The position numbers and the translations under genes were made by a program. Shown here piece after piece: positions 55,516 to 64,000 of a stretch of 64,000 nt of DNA. The stretch spans positions 992,001 through 1,056,000 of the forward strand of contig JARFXM010000011.1 in NCBI GenBank assembly GCA_029532625.1, in the 5' to 3' direction. Each line of letters starts with the position of its first letter. Within the stretch, counting starts at the first letter, position 1. The DNA comes from Lomentospora prolificans (lineage: Eukaryota; Ascomycota; Sordariomycetes; Microascales; Microascaceae). Below the pieces are notes generated by a model. The model saw nothing but the letters and a program-made list of their open reading frames with translations. It did no database searches and was not told the DNA's origin.

Positions 55516-57963
55516 TTATCCCGAGCCAGCTGAGCAAAATCGCCTCCTCAACGGCTGACCAGCGGCCGCTGTATCCAACCTGTTCAATTGCTCCTCCAAT
55601 TCGTCGAGCCGTTGCGCAATAGCAAGAGTCATACCCTCTATTATGTCTCGCGTTAGTCTCAAATTCTATAATACGTGAAAAGAAGAACAAAGAACAGAGG
55701 TCAGCGTCGCGAACAAACCTTCGGCATGCCAAAGTATGTGGCAGTGAATGGCCCACACACCCGGGTTATCCCCACGGATGCGCAAAACCACATGGGCAAA
55801 ACCCGGGATGGTGATTGTGTCCCGCCGTATGGGGTTGTCGAGGCTCCACGTTGTCTCGCCGTCGCCGTAGTCTTTTCTACCCCAGCCGATGACCTGGAAA
55901 CTCTGGCCTGCGAGGTCCGTTAGTTAGTTGTACGATGTTCAGCCGTGGGGAATGGTGATTGAACTAAAACAGTACCACTGGAGCGAGTAGTTTTGATTAG
56001 TTATTGATTCTTTTTGTAGGTGAGGTGGCCGGGACTTACTGTAAGTGGAATGGATGCATCATCATGGCTCGGTTGTTCACAACGATTTGAGCACCGCCGT
56101 CCGCATCCTGCGACGTAAGTAACACTTGATCCAAGGCAAAGTCGCCATTTCGAGCCGGCGAATCTGCGTCTTGCGTAGACGAAAACTGTTCCATGACATT
56201 CCATAGTGTGGCATCATTTTGAAGCGGCTTGTACGTCGTCTAGGAAATAGAGTTTCAGTTAATACCAAGAAGACCCCAGCTCCCACCAGCTTGTTGGCGG
56301 TAATTACCCACCTCATTGATAATGGTCTGAACGTGACCGCCGACGGTATGGCGCTCAAATGAAAAGTAGTGGTAGTTTCTCTCTCCCACCTCGTACTCCT
56401 TTTCCTTCCTAACAGGTTTAGCAACATCATATGGCAAGTCATCGCATTCCATGGCCCAGGGTTCGGTGCCAAAGTCGGCATTGGACTTGCTCCTCAGATC
56501 CCACGGTAACCCAATGACTCCAGATTTGGGGTCGATATCGTCGTATGTCAATATAGCCACAGCTTCATTATTGAGGCCAGCCAGGTTGGCAGCACCGCCC
56601 CTAGGCAAGTGGAAGCAGGAGGTGGCCGCCGAAGCACGCAGGAAATAGTTGCCTGCCGTCTGGTTGGCCGAGACTAGAACCGAATACCGCTGGCCCGGAT
56701 TCACAAAAACGCGTGTGGTGGCAATGGGTTCAACTTCGGTGCCGTCAATCTCGACAATTTCGAGAGTGTGGTTATCGACCGTCAGCCAGAAAGGGGTGGA
56801 GGTGCTATGGCTGATGAGCCTGAAGCGTACTCGATCGCCACTTTTGACGCGGGTGTTGTGGAGCGAGCCAGAGGCGCACCGTAAAGAGATGTCGGTGACA
56901 GGAGTGGCGCCCTTGGATTTCGGATTTGCGCCGGGCGGAGCAGAGCAGTTGGTAACGTGGACTCCGTTGATGAGGATGTTGTCCGGCGGAGGCTCCATGC
57001 CGGCCATCATGGGACTCCAGGGATGTTCGGGACCCAGATATAATTCATTGAGCTTTTCAGCTTCGTCGTAGAAGAAGTCGCCAAACATGACGATCTTGTC
57101 ATCGTCCACAGGCGGCACCTTCTCATCCGGATCGTGAATAATCTGCAACGCAGTCAGCCAAGCCCAGCTTCCCAAGTCCGAGTTTCGCAGAAAAAAAAAA
57201 AGAGGGTGTGTGTTGGCGAAAGATTACGTACCAGAGGTCCGTAAAAGCCATCGGTATACTGAACAGATAGGTGAGAATGGTACCAAAACGACCCGCGCTG
57301 GCCAGTCACGTTGAATTCGTACGTGAAGCTCTCGCCGGGAGGTATGGCGCATTGTGTGACGCGGTGGACCCCATCCATCCAGTTTGTGTTTCTCTGCTCT
57401 ATCCCGTGCCAGTGAATCGTCGTACTCTCTTCAGCCATCCGGTTGTTGACCTTGATCCGAAGAACATCACCGATATTGGCCTCGATCAAAGGGCCCGGAG
57501 ACTGGCCGTTTACCAGGACCATGGACTTTTCCACACCATCCGGTGCAGCGAGCGCCCTGGCGACATCAAACACATACTCGCGTGTTGTGGGGACGTTAGA
57601 GATGGTGAATCCGGTATCCAGTTCCAGTTCGGCGAGATTGACGACGGGATTGCTGCTGCCGCTCGCGGGGCCTCGTGACCCCGACGGTTGGTGAAAGAAG
57701 AAGGCCAAAAGAAATCCTGCGAGGACGAGCAAAAGGATGCAGAAAAGCCCAAGTGCTAATAGGCGCCAGGCGTGCCGCCATTTCCGACGACCATTTTCTA
57801 GCGCACTGCCACCACTGCCTTTGTCCTCCCCTTTTATTATTATGGGATCCTCGGAATCGAGACTGTACCGATCTGCCGACTCGCCATCCGCGGGCTGGCC
57901 AAGGTGCAGCATAGGATACGCCTCATCATTTTCGTCGTCCCTCGAGCTGGCCTTTAAATTCAT
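55516..57963 (-). CDS. Type II membrane-anchored multicopper oxidase (691 aa)
   Basis: Oxidises a substrate (phenol or metal) and reduces O2 to water. Exons (minus): 57963-57232, 57142-56312, 56239-56040, 55977-55976 (2 nt), 55907-55719, 55637-55516; total 2076 nt. Residues 1-66 are cytosolic and acidic/basic; 67-90 (WRLLALGLFCILLLVLAGFLLAFFF) is a membrane span, so the oxidase domain faces out. Copper motifs: HWHG at 184-187, WYHSH at 228-231, HPFHLHG at 583-589, and HCHILWHAEEGM at 643-654 (T1 Cys644, His649, axial Met654). VNGQSPGPLIEANIGD opens cupredoxin domain 1. The tail (LAIAQRLDELEEQLNRL) is coiled-coil-like. The ATG at 57963 is used; the open frame upstream starts only on TTG. Laccase-like versus ferroxidase-like use is not decided. 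Without the 2-nt exon the third His of HPFHLH and the frame are lost. Confidence 0.88.
55976..55977 (-). other. Candidate 2-nt microexon of the multicopper oxidase
   Basis: On the coding strand the bases TG sit between CTCCAG (acceptor) and GTACTG (donor). The upstream intron (56039-55978, 62 nt) starts GTAAGT and holds CTAAT; the downstream intron (55975-55908, 68 nt) ends CTCGCAG and holds CTAAC. CA + TG + GC gives CAT GGC, His588-Gly589. Removing the whole interval as one intron gives CAG CCA and a frameshift. Confidence 0.65.
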
Positions 57964-58290
57964 CCTCGCGCGGCGCACGTGGTGGAAGGTGGCGGGGAAC
58001 GGAGGAGTGGTGCGAGGAGGAAGAGGCGGAAAAGGCAGGAACGGGCCAGCCAGCAGCAATATTAATAACGTGGCATCGCCAGCTCACCAGCCGGCCAGGC
58101 GCTGATGCTCTTTCAGCCCGCCCGCCCGAAGAAAAAATAATGGGCTGATCATATTGGCTCAGCCAGGCCCCTGGATTTATGTGGGGGGTACGAGCAAGTT
58201 TTCGCTTCGGGCAAGATGGGTGGTTGGTGGGTGCGCCTGGGCGTTGGCTAATGCCTGGCCAGCCTGGCGTGGCGCCACATCGGGGACCCT

Positions 58291-58308
58291 GGCTGGCTGG
58301 CTGGCTGG
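58291..58308. repeat. (GGCT)n microsatellite
   Basis: Four and a half perfect copies of GGCT; related TGGCTGGC and GCCAGCC words are scattered nearby (58230-58320, 58690-58800). Confidence 0.8.
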
Positions 58309-59032
58309 CATTGGCACAAAAATTAGTGAAGCGACGAAGTATTAGCCTCCGACAGTTTGGAGACTTTTGTGCGTTCAAACGATCTGAGACAGCGCACAGC
58401 ATGATTTTGAAACAACATCCAATAAATTGATGATCAATGTGAAGTGGATTCATCGGCTGGCGTTTGTTTACAAGGATACAGTGTCGAGGTTCCACGATCG
58501 ATGCGTACGTTATATCCCGCTCACTCACTTTCGCCAGTGCTCGAGACTGGAAACCTCATTCCGTCCACCACCCACGGTGGCGTGGCGCCCGTCGTCGGGA
58601 AATCATATTGGGAGAGATTACGAACACGCTGACCATGGCTACAGGCTGGAGTTTCAGGACAGATGCGGGACGGGATTGTAATTGGATCGTGATATCCTTA
58701 GCCAGCCAGGCCGAGTGATATCTGCTGGCTCTAACCCGCAGATGCATGCCTGACCCTCAGCTTATTTTACTCTCCGCTTGTTCCGGCAGCCAGGCCAGTC
58801 GTCTCGGCTAGGTTTGAACTAGCTTATAAAAATCTAACCATACCGAACCAGGACCAAACGGCCGGTTTTTCGTTTAATTCCGGCAGGCGATAGCGCCTCC
58901 GTAGGCTGCCCACCCGATCCCGCCTTGCTACCATTGACCTGCGCCGTATCAACCAAAGCAACGTCGATGGATGTGGCGGTCGGAGACAAATATCAGATTA
59001 TAGATCTTCAACACCACTTATATCCGGGAAAG

Positions 59033-59098
59033 GAAAAAAATAAAAATAAAAATAAAAATAAAAAAAGAGAAAGAAAAAGGGAGAGGGAGAGAGAGAGT
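59033..59098. repeat. (AAAAT)n followed by GA-rich low-complexity tract
   Basis: Repeated AAAAAT units pass into AGAAAG and then GAGAGA runs. Confidence 0.85.
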
Positions 59099-59267
59099 CT
59101 AGAGAGCAAAGTCTAAGTGCATAAATAGATACCATGACCATCATCAACGAGATCCGTGAATTCCCAGCCGTCACTCCATTTCCAATCACTTGTACACTTT
59201 GAATCTTCAACTCCTTTTTTTAAACCGAGTCAACTACACTCCGCATTATTAGAATCTCCGCCAGGCC

Positions 59268-59503
59268 ATGTCCGGCTCCGCAGAAGCCCACGTCAAGCCC
59301 CACGGTATCGGCTACGCCCGCCCCACCGCCGGTACCTGAGCAATTGTGTGGAGCAGAGAGCGTTCCAGTCAGATCAAGGCCCGCTGTCTATTTCGGATGA
59401 TGGATACGAGAGGTGGGCTTATGACGAGGACAAGGCGAAAAGGTTGTGGAAGGACTCTTACAAGTTTGTCGGGGTGGAGGAGGATGATGAGAAGATGGGT
59501 TGA
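59268..59503 (+). pseudogene. Remnant, possibly the end of an SDR-type protein
   Basis: An ATG at 59268 opens MSGSAEAHVKPHGIGYARPT and stops after 23 codons. In another frame, LSISDDGYERWAYDEDKAKRL and LWKDSYKFVGVEEDDEKMG run to a stop at 59503. GYERWAYDE...LW.DS.K.VGV resembles the C-terminus of some fungal short-chain dehydrogenases. The two pieces seem to be the ends of a gene whose middle was deleted, or two unrelated fragments. Confidence 0.35.
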
Positions 59504-59589
59504 AATTGTTAATACGAGGTGTTATTACGATATTAGACACAACGCAAGAACATGCTCCAACGGTTCTGCTACCTCTTTTTTTTCCTTTC

Positions 59590-59616
59590 TTTTTTTTTTT
59601 TTTTTTTTTTTTTTTT
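59590..59616. repeat. Poly(T) run, 27 nt
   Basis: Uninterrupted T run within a T-rich stretch starting about 59571. Confidence 0.85.
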
Positions 59617-59619
59617 CTC

Positions 59620-62176
59620 TCACCTGTAACTGGGATACGAAGGTGCCACACTTGCCCTATTTCTACCAACTAACATTATCATAAATAAGCGTCAAAGATG
59701 GGTTATGATCCAGCCGCGCTCCCCAGCGGTAAAGGAATAAACCAATGGATGCATCTCTAAATCCCGTTCAACTAGAAACCTATCGCCAGTGTGCCTTCAA
59801 ATGTAGGTATTATATAAAAGTCGATCGGAGTTCCTCATCTTCTTCGCCTCCTTGATAGAGTATTAGCATTACCCGTGCGAGAAAGACCCATAGCGGTATT
59901 GGTCCCCGTGGCAGAATAGTAGCGGCTGTTCACGCAGTAAGAAACGGACCTCGGAGAGCAGAGCTCCTCGTCTTCGCAGTCACCGGACAAAGTGTTCGAC
60001 ATTAGCCTTGCCCCGAATGATTTAATATCAACCAACTTTGACATCCAAGATTCGTGAAACCCTGACACAAGAGGACCATGTCTTTCGAGGATTAGAAATC
60101 GAGCTTCTCCACCTTGTCTGCGGTCCCTGACACCTCGTAATATATTCTTCCGAAATCCTTTTCCTAAAGTAGGACTAATAAAACGATAAATCCTTATCTA
60201 TAAATCGGGTCCAAGTAAGTCTTGGAAGCTATAATACCTAACCATACCTTGGCTGTGCCCTATTACCAGAATTGTAATAGATGCCCATGATGGTCTTCTC
60301 TGTCGTAGCCTGGTCACCGAAGCTGCTCGGCGATATCGCTAATAATACCAGATCCAGCCACAGGTAGATACAAGTTCTCGCTTCTGGCATCAATCCTTCA
60401 CTCGAATTCAGTTACATGCTAGAGAGTTAAGATAACAATAGCATCGTCCTATAGGACTTGGCATCCTCTTCCCCTTCACGTCGATTCTCTCAGCCAGCCG
60501 CCGTCTCCTCGCAATGAAATAGCTAGCAACAAACAGAAGCTGGCACATCTATCCTCGGAATCGATGGGATCCCAGCACCCCGATCAAAAGTTAACAACGA
60601 AGCCCCAAGTTCTGATCGTATAATACTGGCGCCAACACTAGAGTCTAAGAGAGCAAAGACATTCTTCAAAAGATCTCGTGATCATCTGCCGGGGTGTATT
60701 AATTCTCACAGTACGCAAAGCACCATGCTTTCGTGGCAAGTCGCCGACCACCACCTAAAGCCGCGGGCATATCGAGCCCGCCTCGACAAGCTAAGCTATG
60801 AAAGGATAGACACGGAGCTTCTTAGTGGGACAGCGGAGAAGGGCGACAACCAAGGCCAGCCCCAAACTGGATTGGCTCAGACCGAGGCAGAGTGGAACAA
60901 TCATCCGAGTTTGCAGGCAGTGCTTTAGATGGCGCGGCAGCGTGAAGCTCCCTGGTGGCGACCTTCATCTAGTGAGTGATTGGCGCTCCTTGGACCGTCT
61001 CTGAATATGACCTGGCGTAAATGCATGCCGCCATACTATACTCCCTTTCATATAATTACATCTCCTATCGAGATATCACGATGCCAGGCAGTGGCGGGCG
61101 GGCTCTGGCTTTGGAAGAGCCTAGACTTTTTGTCGTCTACGGTATCGATAATATATCCGAGTGATTGCTAGCTATTTGGTCGCTAGAAGGGAGGTGGGAA
61201 ATAAGAGGACATTACCCTGCTAGTTGCACCAACTTACCTTGGCCAAAGTATACCAAACGCCAGCTATCAAGTATATAATTATCAAGAGCTATTCTGATGG
61301 CCTGCAAAAACCTCCTTTGAGACTGACATGATCTCGATCCTGCTACGTAATAGCCTCTCTTCTCCAGAACTGGAGAAAACAGCCAAGAAAGGACTATAAA
61401 GACGTAACAAGTAACCTCACACGTAATTACGCCTCAAAGTAAACCCGGTGACATTTTCTCAACGTCCGTTCCGAGACCTGACCTTCCACCGTCCAAGTCC
61501 GAAAAGCGCTCAGCAGCACGCAAAGCCGAGGACTCGCAGTGTCGCCCCGCAATGTCGCGTTTCATCAAGTGGGCACTCTTTCCGTGACCGGTGCAGCCGA
61601 ACGGACTCTCACGGAAAGCCCACGGATCTGCTAGGACATGATTCGAGGCCGAGTCAATGACAGACAGTCAAGAGCTGGCACGATCTCAAAGCGGTCAGCG
61701 GACGAACCCCGTTTCGCGGGAAATGACATGGTATATGGGCATCGTCGAGGGCGTGTGGTTTAGTCAATCTCGCCCAAGATCCCGAATTGTCTAATAATAG
61801 CTAGCGTGGGACCACACGACTTACACGAGACGGGTCAGAGGCAGGGTGATGCACCGCAAAATGAGAGCAATTCAACTAATACGCGAGTGTCTTTATATTC
61901 AAATACGCCCATCAAGATTGTTTATGCAAAACTCTAGTAGCCCAAAACGCCCGGTCCCCAAAAAAAGACATCTAGTACGACCATTGGATTCATCTAGGAT
62001 TCTAGAACAAAACCGGACCATGCGTAATAAGCGTTCTCGCCGCAAAATAAAACAAGCCCCCGCCTCCCCATGCATACCGTGCCATTTCTCGGACATCCTA
62101 TGTGCCGCGTCCATGTCCCAAGCCCTGATACCATATAGAGACCTCGGTGAAAACAACCCAACCCTCATGCTTTTGT
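59620..62176. other. Decayed intergenic region
   Basis: About 2.5 kb, many stops, no recognisable domain. Short plus-strand frames (60725-60928, 61846-62193) have no family; the last overlaps the 3' end of CTP synthase on the other strand and is not called. Confidence 0.45.
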
Positions 62177-64000
62177 TTACACCGTTCCATTAGTAGCTCG
62201 GTGAGCCATCTCCTTCATGATGGGCTCCAAACAGCCCGCGCTGGCAGCCACGAATCCAAGGTAGGGCTTGCTTGCGTCGAGCACGCGACTGGTGTACTCG
62301 GGGTGGTACTGCACGCCCACATAGAAGGGGTGATCCTTGATCTCCATGATTTCCATCCTCTCGCCCTTGTCGTCCTTGCCCAAGAAGCTGAGGCCCGCAT
62401 CGTGTAGCTTGTCGACATAGGCAGGGTTTACCTCGTATCGATGCCTGTGGCGCTCGCTGACGACATCAGAGCCGCCGTAAAGAGCGCGGAGCTTGCTCCA
62501 CTCGCTGCCGGGCTGGAAGTGGGTGTCATGGAGGCCGAGACGCATAGTGCCACCCATCTTGGTCTTGTCAATCTCAGGCATGAAGATGACGACCTGGTGC
62601 TCGGCGGTACCGTCAAATTCCTCCGAAGTGGCGCCCTTGAGTCCGGCGATGTTACGGGCGAACTCGATAACAGCAACCTGCATACCGAGGCAGATGCCAA
62701 GGTAGGGAACCTTGTTCTCGCGGGCGTATTTGGCGGCAGCCAACATCCCTTCGGTACCCCGATGGCCGAAACCGCCGGGAACGAGGATCCCATTGGCGTT
62801 TCGAACCTTCTCCCAGGCCGCGTCGAAAGCCGCCTTGTCAGCACCCTCCTCGAGCGTCTCGGAGTCAATCCATTGGAGGTCGAGAGTGCGGCGGCACTTC
62901 ATGGCAGAATGCTCGAGCGACTTGAGTACGGAGAGGTATGAGTCATGGAGCTCCGTGTACTTCCCAACAAGCACAATCGTCACAGGGGGATCGTCGCGAC
63001 TAACGACGGTATCCTTCCATAGGGCCCACATTTCCGTACCCTTCTTCACGCGAGTCGGGTTGAGGGAGATCTTGTCGAGGTTCAGGGATGGTTTCAAGAC
63101 GGCAAGGAGATCTTGGGCCTCGAGGAGGATGGGCACCTGGTAGATGCTGGGCATGTCATAGACAACGAGGACCTGCCTCTCCTCGACCTGACAGTGGAGT
63201 GCGATCTTGGAGATGGCGCTAGCCTCGAGAGGTTTGTTGCATCGGCAGGCGAGTAGGTCGGGAATAATACCAGCGCTTCGGACGGTCTTGACCGAGTGCT
63301 GGGTAGGCTTGGTCTTTTGTTCACCGTGGATCTCGGGAACGAAAGAGACGTGGATGCTGAAGAAATCGTTCTTGGGCGTCCGGTAGCGGAGCTGTGTTAT
63401 AGCTTCGACGAAAGGCATAGACTCGATATCACCGACAGTACCGCCGAGCTCGACTATTCCGAGTTAGCAGAGACCTAATCATCTCGCTTGGCATCCTTAC
63501 CAATGCAGACATCAGGCTCCTCGCCAGAATCATCAACGGGGATTCTCGCGACCCTCTCGATCCGCTCACGGATGGCATTGGTTACGTGGGGCACGATCTG
63601 CACAGTCTTGCCGAGATAATCGCCGCGGCGCTCCCTATCAATCACCTCTTTGTAGACCTGGCCAGTTGTAATATTGTGCTCGCGCGTCAAGGAGATACCG
63701 GCAAGGTACCGCTCGTAGTTACCCATGTCCAGATCGACTTCGCCGCCATCACTACGATTCGGGTATGTCAACGGTTAGCGGCAAAGGTTACGGTACGGGT
63801 GGAAGCGAGGGGCATCGGGGGCCAGGACTAACGATAGTACGAAGCATTCTCCATGCCTATAAACGTCACTCAGGGTTAGCAAGGGGTCGTGCTGTCAAGA
63901 CGCGGCACGCGAGCAGGGATGGTGAGGAGGAGGGGCTACGGACTCAGTAGGCTTCATGGTTCCAGCATCCAGGTTGATATACGGGTCAATCTTGATAGCC
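62177..64000 (-). CDS. CTP synthase, 3' part (N-terminus beyond the window)
   Basis: Makes CTP from UTP, ATP and glutamine; cytosolic, essential for pyrimidine supply. Exons seen (minus): (64000)-63944, 63856-63833 (24 nt), 63751-63501, 63453-62177. Joined they read IKIDPYINLDAGTMKPTE, HGECFVLSDGGEVDLDMGNYERYL, then CIVELGGTVGDIESMPFVEA of the amidoligase domain. The linker follows, then the glutamine amidotransferase domain: VPGGFGHRGTEGM, nucleophile Cys in LGICLGMQ, and the His/Glu pair in QYHPEYTS. The donor after MKPTE is GTCCGT, but the protein match across the junction is clear. The stop at 62177 gives the usual C-terminus. The start and P-loop lie right of the window. Confidence 0.96.

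Larger units (their letters stand above)
57964..59267. other. Promoter side of the oxidase and repetitive sequence
   Basis: No gene seen. It includes a GGCT repeat (58291-58308) and an A-rich then GA-rich low-complexity tract (59033-59098). Confidence 0.45.

Noticed and set aside
62441..63143. Long plus-strand frames opposite CTP synthase
   Set aside because: They mirror the codon bias of the real minus-strand gene; no independent domain.
1..64000. A secondary-metabolite gene cluster
   Set aside because: A regulator, a LaeA-like methyltransferase, SDRs and an oxidase are present, but no PKS, NRPS, terpene or other backbone enzyme is visible, and the genes are separated by decayed DNA.
1..64000. 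CRISPR arrays, operons, ribosome binding sites
   Set aside because: Spliceosomal introns and gene families show this is fungal nuclear DNA; no regularly spaced repeats were seen.
1..64000. tRNA or rRNA genes
   Set aside because: I looked for GGTTCGA-type T-arm words and found none with a matching cloverleaf; a covariance-model scan would be needed to be sure.

Overview
The window reads as nuclear DNA of a filamentous ascomycete (Pezizomycotina). Genes carry short GT-AG introns, mostly 50-110 nt with CTRAY-like branch points, and the families are typical fungal ones: Zn2Cys6 regulator, LaeA-like methyltransferase, fungal rhodopsin-domain protein, PhiA-like cell-wall protein, NmrA-like proteins, DUF6536-like membrane protein, sedolisin. 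Genes lie singly on both strands, with no operons. Most of the window looks like an accessory, gene-poor compartment: intact genes sit between long stretches of stop-rich sequence holding decayed gene fragments. The right edge runs into a housekeeping gene, CTP synthase.

Layout. 0-7 kb: a possible small secreted ORF, a tandem-Zn2Cys6 transcription factor (minus), a broken sulfatase and a sugar-transporter fragment. 7-12 kb: a secreted sedolisin peptidase and an F-box-like protein. 12-22 kb: mostly decayed sequence, a DUF6536-like pseudogene, a complete nine-exon LaeA-like methyltransferase (18054-16476) and a broken secreted-protein gene. 22-35 kb: NmrA-like protein, nucleoside deaminase, a secreted GH12-like protein that has lost both catalytic glutamates together with two degraded relatives, a PhiA-like protein, a palindromic TIR element, and a membrane-anchored Cys-rich (PAN/apple-like) protein. 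36-46 kb: dynamin-like pseudogene, secreted SGNH-like protein, SDR, rhodopsin-domain protein. 46-53.5 kb: a second SDR, a second NmrA-like protein, a secreted pepsin-type protease and an orphan dynamin C-terminus. 55.5-58 kb: a type II membrane multicopper oxidase. 58-62 kb: decayed, low-complexity sequence. 62.2-64 kb: CTP synthase, cut by the window edge.

How the genes may work together: there is no PKS, NRPS, terpene synthase or other backbone, so this is not an evident metabolite cluster. Several products act outside the cell or at its surface (sedolisin, aspartic protease, GH12-like protein, SGNH-like protein, PhiA-like protein, multicopper oxidase, Cys-rich surface protein). Together with a LaeA-like methyltransferase and redox-sensing NmrA-like proteins they suggest a lineage-specific, environment-facing gene set; that is inference.

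Most notable observation: the multicopper oxidase reads through as a full 691-residue enzyme only if a 2-nt exon (TG, 55976-55977) lies between two ordinary introns. Those two bases complete a copper-binding His codon. Other points of interest are the GH12-like pseudoenzyme with its decaying paralogs, and a possible 28-nt intron in an SDR gene.
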